This document shows, piece after piece, positions 1 to 11,859 of a stretch of DNA of 64,000 nucleotides. Position numbers and translations under genes: made by a program. Where the stretch lies: the NCBI GenBank assembly GCA_011009095.1, contig VTPC01091258.1, forward strand, positions 682,001 to 746,000. Direction: 5' to 3'. The notes beneath the pieces were generated by a model. The model saw only the letters and a program-made list of their open reading frames with translations. It had not been told where the DNA came from and ran no database searches. This DNA comes from Ignelater luminosus. Taxonomy: Eukaryota > Arthropoda > Insecta > Coleoptera > Elateridae. Positions within the stretch are counted from its first letter, which is position 1. Each line of letters starts with the position of its first letter.

Positions 1-1500
1 TTTCGTTTGTTTATGATTTTAAATGGTTATAACTATAATGAAATTATTTTTGGACCTTCCTTAAGTTGTCGATAAATCGATATGTCTAGTACATTAAGGA
101 CTTTTTTCTTCGGTTTCAAATTGTGCTAATATTTCATTTTGCCAAATTGTTGTCTTTATGATATCATTAAATATGATGGCTTCTGTGACATATCCATCGT
201 GTTATCTTGAAAAGTGTTTTAGGGAAACTATATGATTCGTGACATTCTAGTAAAACGAAACTTTTTCTGCAATGGCATCTTTTCATGGATCTGGCTGTAT
301 TTACAGCTCTAACCAGAATAAATGCTTTTACTGAAATACAGTCTTGGCGTGGAAAATTTCATTCTCCCAAAATAAGATTTTGAGAATGATTCTTGTAGAC
401 AAATTAACCAGAAAATGTAAGGAGCTTATCATTAACTTTTAAAATCTTATATTAAATATTCTTGACTTTGTAAAAACCTTACTACAAGTCTGGTAATTAC
501 AGGATGTAAAAGATGAGGTGAACCAGGAGGAAATTTTGGTTATCTGAAAATATAGGAAAAGCATGCTTACTACAATAAATGATTAAGACTTCTACTGGAC
601 TTCTGGGTTTGCCGGAAATGACAACTACCTAACTTTTCCATTCTAAATGGAACATTCTGTATACTCTAATAAATTATTATTTATTACTCTCCAATCGCTT
701 AAGATTACAAAGTGGTTGTTATTTCTGAAAAAACCCGGAAGTCCGGTAGCTGGATAACTAAATTTGATAACTAACTTCATGTTTTTTGTATCAATCTTCA
801 AATGATCAAATTATCTGCTTGGCCCACCTTATATGACTGATAAACGAATTGCTATCGGGATTATGTGTTTGGTTCGTTAAGAGTTTTCAGAAATACGTAA
901 TTGGAAGTTTCAATTTGGAATATTCTTTGCCACTTACTTCTAACTATTCTTGTTTGCAAGCTGCTTAAAACTTTCTACTTTTATTCTCAACTGTTTCAAT
1001 TCAATTCAATGAATTTTCTTTGTAAATGCCTAGAAATCTTTCCCTTTTCTTCTTTTTACTAAATCTTTTATCTTGTGTTATGGGATTTACTATGTAAGTT
1101 GTAAGTTTTTTATGGAGGGTAATCTTAAATATTCTTCAAATCTACCCTATAGTGTTGACAACTTATTACTTGTAACACTATAATTTACAAACTATCTCTT
1201 CGAAGACGAAACAGTGTTATTTGTAGAATGGGAATCTCTCTAAGAAATAAATCTAATTTTAACTTCTAAGTTGTTATGATGGATATATCGTTGTCATTTT
1301 CTGCAACTGAAAACTACATAGCGCAGCGCTGCATTTTCAAGAAATAGTTGTTAAATGTTTAGAATTAAGAAAAAGAGGTGGCTGAGAATACTTTCCTAAT
1401 AGATTCAATTATTTTGCCTTGTTCCCTTAATAAATAAATAATTTATATATGGAAAGTGCTTAGAAAGATTGCATTTTTATTTGGTTAACAATTTCTTTAT
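1..1500. other. AT-rich stretch, no gene seen
   Basis: I see no coding signal, inverted repeat or RNA gene here. Short reading frames are what AT-rich DNA gives by chance. It is probably intronic or intergenic. Confidence 0.5.
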
Positions 1501-1507
1501 TTTGCAT

Positions 1508-1672
1508 TGTCTCGATGCAAGCGGAGAGCCAAGGATAATATATGAAGAGACAGGATCAGTGAAATACAGGCTGAAAGGCAACCCTGATTATAACCTTACA
1601 AAGCGGACTTCAGGAAATATTGCACGATGCAAAGCAAGAATACAGAGGAGTTCCAAGCAATTATCTCTACGA
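1508..1672 (+). pseudogene. Possible FLYWCH-like domain fragment
   Basis: A short open stretch has clearly more protein-like and more GC-rich sequence than its surroundings. It reads GEPRIIYEETGSVKYRLKG, then a basic part ending ARCKARI. The order (Gly-x-Pro-Arg-hydrophobic, Tyr-Arg, Cys-Lys-Ala-Arg) recalls FLYWCH zinc fingers, which occur in chromatin proteins and in MULE-type transposons. The central Trp-x-Cys part of that finger is missing or diverged. A pyrimidine-rich tract ending in AG at about 1521 could be a splice acceptor, but I see no good donor. It could be a transposon scrap or a decayed exon; the domain call is by eye only. Confidence 0.35.
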
Positions 1673-1674
1673 AT

Positions 1675-4600
1675 TATTACTGTTATTAGTATTTTTATTT
1701 ATAACAAATATTTATTTTGTCTTACTTTTGTTAAACATACTTTTATTATTTTCTGTTAATCAAAATTAAGTTGAAAGTATATTTTTTATATTTTCTTCTA
1801 GAAATCTTTTATATCTTTAGTTTTGTTTTTCGTTTATAGTGATCAACCAGCTAGCTTAAATCTTTTAGATACTAACATTGTCATCATGCTGACTTCAATT
1901 CATTCGATCTTTTTTTGTTTTTCTGTGTGAGAATTTGTTATTTACTAGATATATTTCTAAGTATTTGACAATTATTCTTGACATCAATGATAATCTCGAT
2001 ACTGGTTTTTCGATATAGAACGAAACATTTTACCCAGTCTGCATACTATGCTATATACAATAATCTTCTCTCTTGCTTCTTTTATTACCATCAACCTACT
2101 TGGACGTCTAACTTAACGACAGGTTCAATCTTCCACTTTCAAGTAGTTATTATAGTTTTGGGATGCTTCGGTGTTTTGAAATAGGAACAACAATTTCCAG
2201 GAGAGGTTCGTCTTAACGAAACAAACATTTTCTCTTAAATCGCATCTTGTTCAATTACAATTTGTTTAGGATTGAGTAAATAATAATATTTAAAGCTGTG
2301 GGGGTAACCAAACTGACTCACACAGTCATTATTTATGAAAAATATTGAAGTATTATTTACAAAAGTTGTATTGCTCATTATATAGAATGTTCAAGACTAG
2401 GTCACTTGAACGCTTTTGTCATAAATGGAGTTTGACCTTTTTAGTTCTCTTATTCAGTACTGATTATTATTATAGCTTTAAATTTTATAAGATTTTTTTA
2501 AGTTCTCCTACTTGAAAAAACAATGTAAACATTCATCAAGAACTGTTTCTTTGGTCTAGAACTATACCCCATTATTATATGAAGTGATTGCAAAATGACT
2601 TGCCATATTGCCAAATGTGAATTGATATATCTGAACAAACGCATTAGTCAAGTTGAATTATAATATCAGCAACTGCAAACTAAATCTTGATGTTCAGGAG
2701 GTGTGTTCTATTTCATAAAATCGATAAAAATTACAATTTCCGTTTCTCGATCATCCTATACATTACAGTAATAACTAGAGTTTATCTTTATAATAACTAA
2801 CTAGAGTTGTCAGAAGAAAAATGACAAATCTAAGGAAAACTGATAAAATCTGATAACAAATAGTTGAATAACGTTGAATAGAGCAGCTTGAATAACGCTA
2901 AGCCCATGTACTCATTAATCAGTGTTTAAGAAGGAATTGACAAATGCCGAAATAAACAGGGTGCTCTTGATTTGGTCTGCCATTCTATCTAGTGAACAAT
3001 TCAATTTCTTAATATGTTTACAAACAATGACTGTATAACCTATGATTACCTAAATATCAGCAACTCCTAAACCAAATGAAATCAAACAAAATGCCATTTA
3101 GAAGAAATGTTTGTCTTACACTGCTTCTAACTTAAACATTTATCAGCGTTGTTCTAAAACAGCATTATACAAACTGTATCTTATGCTGGACACCTACAAA
3201 TAAATTGGGAATTTCATTAAGTGTTAATGTTTAGCATTGCTCGATTTCCATCAAGCTGCATAGTTTTTGTATTTTCACAACATGTGAGAACGTCAGTGGA
3301 ATTCGACAAACTGACTGTTGTCGCGAATTTTATTATTGCAACATTTCTGACCTTTGTTGTAAAAACAGCCTGATGGTGTTTTAGCAGAAAAGTAAAAGTT
3401 TTAGAGTATTATTTAACAATTTCAATATTGGTTGTTAATTTATTTGGAAGTTTTTGGATAGTATTTAACGGACGATTTCATCGTCGTCGCTGAGGTACCT
3501 ATTTAGTTTTGAAATTTAGAACCGTATAAGATTTCAGTGATGAAAAAGTTAAACTTGATCTTTACCTACTTGCTTTTTTCTGCTTTTTCTTTTTATTACA
3601 GTATCACTAGATACCTTTTGTTTCCAATGCACAATTTGAACTTAACAGCCAAAGACGTCATTGCTGATTTTCATTCGTTTGTAGTATTCTCTCTTGGTAA
3701 AGTTACATTATTTGTTATAGTCAAAAATGTTTAGATCTACCTTTTGCTGTTTTTTATGAAGTTTACAAAAAATTCAAGAAGCTTTTTTAAAATGTAGATT
3801 CTCAGATTGGTTTCATTGTAATATTCATCTTAACAAAAATTGTAGAGATATTCTGTGTACGTCTTTCCTTTTGAAACACTGATCTTGTAAAGGTTCTTCT
3901 TAGTCTAAAAAATTTATTTATCTTTTCTAATTGGAAGTTGATTCATCGTTGCACATCTGTCTGTATTTCTTTAAAGGCTAATTTAAAAAGTAATTATTTA
4001 ATTACCGTTATCTTTAATTATTGTTTTTGTGTTTATAATGACCACCGTTCACCAACCCATCTAGTAAGACACAACGATAAATAATTGTTACTTATCTTAT
4101 CATTATTTAAAATAAAAGAATCGTACTATTTCCTGAGAGATATGCTCACGTAAACGCATTTCCGCGCGACTAAATATTTTCTTTAACCAGCCATAGAGAC
4201 AGAAGATCCATAATAGATAATTTAATGGCGATGCAACCCTGTCGTTAGATCGTATGACCAGATCTATCACACCTTCTTGAACTTGAACAATACAACCAAA
4301 GAACCTTTTATGTTGCTTATTAAGACCGAATTACACGAATAGATACATACTGTATTGTATAACGTATTTAAGTAAGCTCGCCTAAAACTACATTTTTAAA
4401 CAGTCAACTAAACAGAGATCAAACTAATTTCCCAAGATCTAATCGCTTTGATCATTAAATTAAAATGAGTCGGTGCGGTCTGTACATCTTGCACGAAAGT
4501 TTCGAAACCCTCACTGTCAATAGAGTTAGTAACTAGGGCAATCTACTCTAAGTTAGGGGGTCTGTATGTAACATTAGAACGACGAATATATAAGCTAAAT

Positions 4601-5230
4601 GGGGGATCGTTATTAGCGTAAACATCTAGGTCACCCTTAAAATTGAACGTTATGCCGGAAGTTATAGATATTTTATGCCTATATTACATTGCACACATAC
4701 CATCTACATCATTTCCTTCACACTACTCTATACGGATGACAAATTATCCCAATTACTTAATGCAAAAGTGAAACCTGATATTTTCTAATAGGGCAGGTTT
4801 TACTCGAGAACTAAAATAAGATTATGTTTCAACGTGCATTTGACTTTTGGTTTTACTTATTTTTATCATTTACAAAATGTATTGTCCAACTTTTAACGAA
4901 ATTATATAATAAGACGAAGGTAAATGTGCATTATGATAGGTTGGTGAAACGCAAAACATATTGTTACTGTCACTGAATGATTTAATAAACATAGTTTAAA
5001 GATAAACTAATTAAAAATCTGGTAAAAGAAAAAGAAGAGAAAAGATTAAATTGGAATTAATAGGTTGTACAAAAAAGCAAGTTATGGATATTGACTTAAC
5101 AAATTTGATCCCAAGAATTTCATATGTACATAAGTCAATTTTACGTTTTTAGTGAACGTTTTTAAGATTACCAGGAAGAAACGTGTACTGTCTTGTTCTA
5201 CCTGTTGAATATTAATTTTTTTAAAAAAAC
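1675..5230. other. AT-rich stretch, no gene seen
   Basis: I see no convincing coding region or repeat. The short frames at 1978-2184 and 3537-3734 have low-complexity, hydrophobic translations typical of chance frames. Confidence 0.5.
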
Positions 5231-5232
5231 AG

Positions 5233-5255
5233 TGTTAATAATAATAATAATAATA
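5233..5255 (+). repeat. (AAT)n microsatellite
   Basis: About seven TAA/AAT units. It sits just before a short hairpin-capable stretch near 5320-5357 (GGTGGAGGG facing CCACCCTC), which may be a decayed short interspersed element, but no tRNA-like head is visible. Confidence 0.7.
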
Positions 5256-6195
5256 TTTATTTACTCTATTATACCTACATTATATAATTATTATTATATA
5301 GGTGCATATTATAGAATAGGTGGAGGGTTCAGCAGGTGCTAATCTTCCACCCTCTCCTTTAAATGCCAGCGAGTTGTGACTTTGAATGTGTTGACGCGTT
5401 CACCTACCCTAGTACTGACCGCGGTCAACTCGACTTAACTACCCTCTCACTCAAAGTCTTATAATACAAAACTGACTATTCTACGAATAGATCTAATTTA
5501 TGTGCAATGTTTAATTTATCTATCTATAAAATAAGAATCATCTATGTATTTTCGTCTTATTGTCTGGTTATCGTATAAGCACTCAATAGTTATACAGGCT
5601 GATAACCTATTGTGTTCCAAATTGGGATCTCGTAAACTGAGCGATACGAAGTATACATAGGTTAAAACTGAAACAAGTCGTCTGTTTTAAGATCAATCTA
5701 TTAGTGTTTCGATTTTCTTTAAAACCGGATTTTTCTGGATATCTAAAAAATATCTTTACGATTGCTTTTTGATTCCATACGGATATATCGCATTTGTTTT
5801 AAATGAGACGTTTATCTGATTTTGATGTTATCGACAGTTTGTTGTTATTTTGGAATTTTACAAGTAATAATCTTTATTTGTTCTACGAGAAAATATACTT
5901 ATACAGGATGTCAACGAGAAGTGGAGACAGACCGCCATTTTCTTATACTTTAAAATAGAAAATCTGGAATATTGAAATAACATCATGTTTGTCATCTTTC
6001 GACTAAGTGGCATTCTCAAGGTCACTTTCAGTCTTAGTGGCAGTATTTTTAAATTTGTTGTATAGGTTAAATGTGGCTAGTCGGGCCATTCTGACCCTTG
6101 CATCTTGTGTGCTTGCTAGTGACGATTATTAGATGTCGCCGCTAAAGCTTCATGCTAAGCAGGTCATTTTTATAGCTCTATATATTGGGCAGCAT
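5256..6195. other. Non-coding stretch with a MITE-like terminus at about 5901
   Basis: I see no gene. Near 5901 the motif ATACAGGATGTC resembles the terminal motif (T)ATACAGGGTGT shared by several elements in this window. A small inverted pair (CTTCATGCT near 6150, AGCATGAAG near 6191) lies just upstream of the hammerhead-like sequence. Confidence 0.4.
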
Positions 6196-6199
6196 GAAG

Positions 6200-6293
6200 T
6201 ATGTGAGAATTGTAAAACGTTATCCCCTACTGATGAGACCAGAAAAAGGTCGAAACAGATCTGTCTAGGGGTACGTTATACAATTCTCCCATA
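6200..6293 (+). ncRNA. Hammerhead ribozyme-like RNA (type I layout)
   Basis: All conserved hammerhead parts occur in order. The 5' strand of stem I (6200-6229) ends CCCCTA. Then come the core CTGATGA (6230-6236), stem II GACC/GGTC with an A-rich heptanucleotide loop (6237-6251), and the core GAAA (6252-6255). Stem III is very short: ACA/TGT closed by GATC, spanning 6255-6264. The predicted cleavage site is after C6265 in GTC. The 3' strand of stem I (6266-6293) starts TAGGGG. Stem I is long: 6 bp next to the core, a small asymmetric internal loop (TTAT against TA), then about 18 further pairs with two mismatches. Known self-cleaving relatives with such a tiny stem III occur in Penelope-like elements, in Schistosoma and cave-cricket satellites and in retrozymes, and often act as dimers. 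I see no reverse transcriptase or tandem partner beside it. Activity is inferred, not shown. Confidence 0.85.
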
Positions 6294-6309
6294 TTTAAAG
6301 CTTTTGGAG

Positions 6310-9300
6310 TAGACGATGAGTCTTAATTATGAATTTGTATCAATTTTACTTTTCTAAATAGTACCTGTGCATATTTTTTAATAATCTAATTTTGCTTTTA
6401 ATTCTGTTTCCGTTCATATGTCATTTTGCTTTAAGAGAATCTCAAAAATGCCCAATTTTTCCAAAATAGAAGGCCAAGCTGAATCTATTTACACATGTTT
6501 TTGATATAATAAATAATGGTCAACATTTTGTAAAGTGTTCTAAGAAATTTTATTAAAATTCCAAAAGTAGTAAAAGTAATCTTTCTAGACTTTTGTCATT
6601 ATGTTATCGAAATTGCTTTAGCATAAATCTCGTTAAAGTAGGTAACTTTTTGCATGATCTTGACGTATACAAATGAAGCCTAGATGGTTTCGACATTTGT
6701 TTCGGCATCACCTAAATGCCTTGAAAAATCCTGAGAGGACTCTTTAACCGATACAACACAGATACATGAACTGCAAAAGATGTTTTCTTTCCGTTTTTAA
6801 TCCTTCAAGCAAATACTCCTTTATTCTAACCGTCTCAATACAGAAAATGATACTTTAACAGCTTTTTCTCCTAGTCAATAGATAACCAAGGTAATTCCTA
6901 TAGCTTTCGTGAATTTAAGATATTTTTTCTCCTTTAAGAGTCAACCGTGTCGAGCATTGCTTTAGTTATTCTTTAAGGTGTTTCAAAGTACATGAATGCT
7001 GTGACAGACAATATACAATTACTTCACTTAATTCAGAATCATTTTAAAATACAATATTTTAAGAATTTTACTTTCCGCACTTAAATCAACAAACCTTTTA
7101 ATTTTAACACAATCTCAAAATTTACTGTAACTTAAATATAACTTTATTCTGATTCTTACTTACTCTAACCTAACTTTAACCTTGTATCTTAAATAGTATT
7201 TCTTCTATCTTCCGCACAGGGAATATTTGAGACTGTGTCAGAAATTTTATAACACACTGCATGAGTCTTGTCTTTACCTAAAGCGATTGAATTGTGCTTG
7301 TAAATCTGAATGGTCTTCAGGTTATGATAATTATGGCGTCAGTCTCTATCGCAAACTAAGTCTGAAAGGTTTATAACTCAAAATACTTCTGTTTTATTCA
7401 GTCAAGTAACCAGACCTAGGTATTGCGATAGTTTAACAAAAAAGAAAATTAACAATATGACTACAAGAGCTAGTACAAAATACAACTTATTTTTATATGC
7501 ATAACGTAACACCTCTTTTTAATAAGTATGTTTAACCTTTCTTAAAGAATTGGTAACATAGCTGTTTAAAATGCACTGAGGCCACGGATCTACATAGTAA
7601 CTAATTTGAAGAATTCTAACACCTTTCTGAAAGAGTTTTAACATGGAGATTTGAAATTATATGTTCGTGGGGATTATTTGTTAAAAACAATTACTGCTAT
7701 TTCCTTTTTGTAAAAATATGTACATGATATCTGCACATTATGAAGTATTTGGAGCAAACCAAAAATGTAACAGTAAATTGCTTTTTGATAGGATTGCAGT
7801 TGTTTCCACTGTGTAAGTTTTATTATCCATGAAGTGTTTGTTTTCTAAACAGTTTTTTCAATTCACTTAAAGAGAAGTCCATAGCAAACATTCCAACACG
7901 GAGAAGATACATGTGGTAAGCCTTCTGAGTCACTAGGCACAAGATCATATGTTATTGTCTGTCAATTCCATTCTTACGATTTGAGCTGGCCAATACAATC
8001 TCCCTAGCCAAATGGCTATAAATAGGAGTGTTGCATGTTGACATGGAGATTAGTGCAATATACCACAATATACCTACCTAAAGATGTAGACGGCGTACAT
8101 GAAACAACTGATAATGGAAATGATCAACTGAGATATGAATCGATTGCTAGACAAAATGTATATGAAGTGTAAATAGTTCAATTTGACAGTGAGGGTTAAA
8201 AATCGAGAATGTTAATAATAAATGCCTGTGTTAGAGCTATACTAGGGATGGGGGGGTATAACTACACAAATTTTCGGAAAATTCCGAAATGAGAAATAAG
8301 AAACTTCCTGGTTTTTTTTTTTATTAAAATACATGCTTTCTTAGTATAGCAGTATGTAAGGAAATTTTAAAAATCAGTCCATACATATCTCAAACATGAT
8401 TATCCAGAATAACTAACTATAAACAATGTTTACAACTTTGCTTAAGATAGATAGTATTTATGTATTGTCATTCGACGGAAATCTAAAGATCGATTTATAA
8501 ATGATCAGATGTGGCTGCTCAAATGGTAATCTGTTTTATGGGCAGATTTTTAAGTTTTCCAATTTACTATTAAGTTGAATCATGGAATCCTAGAAGTGAA
8601 AAAAGTAAATGTTTCTGCAATTCAGTCCGTCGGTATTCTGATTTTTTCATCCTTAAGAATTTCTAAAATTCTCTATTTACCTTCTTTGGTTAAATGTATT
8701 TTAATAAAAATCTAAAGTTCTGAATTCTTTAAAAAAACTTTTACATTTTAAAAGATCATGGTTCCGTCGTTTTTATTAGCTCTTCGTGTGATTAGTATGA
8801 TGCTTCCCAGAGTATGAACAAAGCTTCTAATATACAATTTTAATTAGAAACACCTGCATATTGTAAGATTATTTATTACAGAATAATCTTTTATATCCCG
8901 TCTGTCCCTGCCTTACACGAAAAAGTTTCATTCCTAGTAGGTACTATTCAATTTAAGTCTGTATAGCCCTAAAAAGCATTTAAATAGTTGGAAAATATTT
9001 TAAAAGAACTGTGCACACAATTTGGAAAATACTCACTGAGCATGTCTTTCACTGAAGACGTCTTACAGTAATTCAGATTCTAGGGTGGTTTTTTGAGTAA
9101 AGTCATGGTTTTCAAATAAGAATGTTTTACAAATTAAGTTGCAATAGCATTTTCCTTTCAGACATGCATAGAAAATATTTTTTGCTCTTAAACATGCTGG
9201 ACGTTAAACAAATGGCTGTGTAATAACTGAATTCTAGTATTAATATGAAAATCGACGACACGTAATATTATTGAGAAGGCATTTCAGGGCAACTAAGCTA

Positions 9301-10780
9301 GTTCAAAGATCGATTTTACAATTTTACCTGTTAAAGTTAAAACCCGAGGACAGGTCAACAAGAAACAGCAATAAGAGGTTTCTAGACGAAACGGAATTAA
9401 ACGAATTCGATATGATCTCATTGTAAGTGTATAAAGTGCACTGTGTTATCTGTAACATTTGGCTTCCTGCGTAATAATTCTGCAACAGTAGGTTTTTTTC
9501 TTATTTTTAGCACAAGGTAGTCTTGCTTATTTAAAGAGATAGAAACAAATGGAAGATATATTCTTGCGTACTTTGCTATCTATACATAGTTGTCTACTTT
9601 ATTATTTATTTTATTTCATGAATTATGTAAGTATTAAATACATTCTTGTTTTTTTAAGATATGAACTAGGTATTATTGGTTATGACCTTGATCCATGCTA
9701 AATAAGAAATACAAGTTTGTTGTGATCTATCTTTAAAGAGTATTCTTTGAGATTAGAAGATATCGACCAGCATAGACTAATAACAAACATTTTATTAAGG
9801 AGGCCATGAAAAATCTGTAGCTTGTGACTTGACTGACACTAAACAGACATATGGTAGACAATTATACTATGGACAAGAGAGGACTGACAATATTAATAAT
9901 GCTTAATGAAAGTTAAGTACTTGTGATTATGTTATATACCATAAGCTGCAATAAGTTTGCAGAAAGTTCCATTTTACTTGTGCTAACGTCATTTTTTGCA
10001 ATATCTTCAATGCGGATCAAACAAGGTTATGTTTTTTTGTTTTCATATAAATGTTGTAACTTTTCATGTTGCTATAGCAAGACACAAATGGCGGAATGAC
10101 AGTAAAATGCATGCCAACTATTTGTTAACTTCATTTTGCATTACGCTTTTACGTTTTTCTCGTTTTCTATTTTAAGTTTTTTGGATTTACAGGTGTAATT
10201 GAGAGTTTATTTAAAATCTCTTGATAAAAATATTGGGTTGTTGCGTACCTTGCGTACAATGGAAGTATAAAGTGCGGTTATTTCGACTACAAAGAATTGG
10301 CTTTTTCCTTAACTGTAGATATAGGTCTAAATTCTGTCTGTCTGTTAGGAATCAAGTGACCTTAACATTCTCAAATGAATGGCAACCGACGAACAGGTTG
10401 AGGGATGAGTATACCCTGGCTCTGTTCAAGCTGCTGTGCTGATGGAAGATTTTCGTACCAGCGCGGATCGTGAAATGGAGTGAGGGTACAGCAAGCAAAT
10501 GGACAAGTTAAGCAAGGCTCACACATCATGTAGTTCTGGTTTATATGGCAAAATAAATGGAATAAAAAGTTTATTGCAAAAACTAGAAATTAAATAAGAT
10601 TTATGATTTTGATTTATTAAAAACTTGAAAATTGAAGTAATTGAAAGTATTGAGTATGTATGCCGTTTATGTATACGATACATAACAATGGTCAACAGTG
10701 ATTTTGTTGCCCTTGATATAAGAGTGATTCTAGGATGATTTTATGTTAACAATTATAAAACCACCATTGGTTTTGTGAAA
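6310..10780. other. AT-rich stretch, no convincing gene
   Basis: It is mostly featureless. A TATA-like box (CTATAAATAGG, 8016-8026) lies just upstream of a 45-codon open frame (8035-8172) with an acidic, protein-like translation containing PKDVDGVHETTDNGND. I cannot assign either. The frame at 10221-10442 is not recognised. Confidence 0.4.
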
Positions 10781-10799
10781 TTGGCTCTAGTTTTTTAAA

Positions 10800-11793
10800 T
10801 AATCGATATTTTTTGTGTATCCACTTTGCTGATCAAGTAAGAAGTTGACCATTTTTAAATCAATACAAATCGACCATTGATGTTCGTAGTAATTAATTTT
10901 TTGCAAAACCAATCTAATATTCTCTTATTCTTCTTTTAGTTTGGTTGAATGAGCAATTGGGATGGATGCATATCGGTTTTCATTGTGCAATAAACCACTT
11001 TAACTTCTTTTGCAGCTACCAATAAAGAATCGCCAAACAGTAGGTTTACATTCAGATAAACCCATGTCTAGAAGTAACTTTACGATGTTGTTACAATAGA
11101 CAAGCTTTTCATTGTCACTGAAATATGGTAAAATCTCTTTTTTTCTTGTTCTATATGCTGTAATCTTTACTTTTGGTCACAATGGATTCTTTGCCTTTAG
11201 TCTGGACGCTAATAGTTCCGATGCCTGTTTTGATAAATTCAGATCTCGTATCAAATCGCTAAGTTCATTTTGAGAAAACAACTGTGCGCTGACCTTTCTC
11301 CTGCATATTCACTTCCATTTGTACCCACAGATTGTATTGAACCCCGTGAGCCTGGTAATACCATTTATTCTGACGGTGTACGCTCTGGCTGTGAGCCGTA
11401 AATAGGTCGAGGCAGTTCTTCGTTGTGTAACACAGGACGTTGTATCGACTTTATATCCGGATATTCCCATGTTTCATGCCGATTAAGGCCTTTGACTTTT
11501 ACTACACAAAAGTAGCAATTACCGATATGATTCGTAGGCTCCTTCCAGATCATAGGCGTACCGAAGTTTAATCCTGAGCGTTTCCTTTTCTTCCACAAGC
11601 GCAAAGACTCAATACAAAATTGCAAACCTTATGAGGAACCCATGACTTATCTTGTTTTTTGATTTGTACAGGGAGCATAAATCTCCTTTCTAAAGTCTGT
11701 GATATTTCGTCTCTGTTTTGCTGTTATAGACACATTACAAATGTAGCAAAACATATCAGGATGACATTTGCATCTTTTTCTTGATGAACTCAT
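10800..11793 (-). pseudogene. Broken copy of an arthropod multicopy gene family (CYFC-type), function unknown
   Basis: Read on the minus strand from ATG at 11793: MSSSRKRCKCHPDMFCYIC, then KRSGLNFGTPMIWKEP, NHIGNCYFC, a stretch ending RPVLHNEELPRP, SDLIRDLNLSKQ, KLVYCNN, KPTVWRFFIGS, SIPIAHS and finally FLLDQQSGYTKN. I recognise these blocks, in this order, as a family present in many near-identical copies in aphids, other arthropods and Hydra and annotated only as uncharacterised. Paired cysteines (CYIC, CYFC) suggest zinc binding. The copy is dead: a deletion with frame change between the CYIC and KRSGLNFG blocks, an in-frame stop after ERTPSE and several others, and the C-terminal half of the family protein is absent. 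It is probably carried by, or derived from, a transposon; that is inference. Confidence 0.75.
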
Positions 11794-11859
11794 ATTTCTA
11801 TGAATAATTTTTATTATAAAAATCAATAAATAAATTATAAACAAAGTCTTGATCATAAC

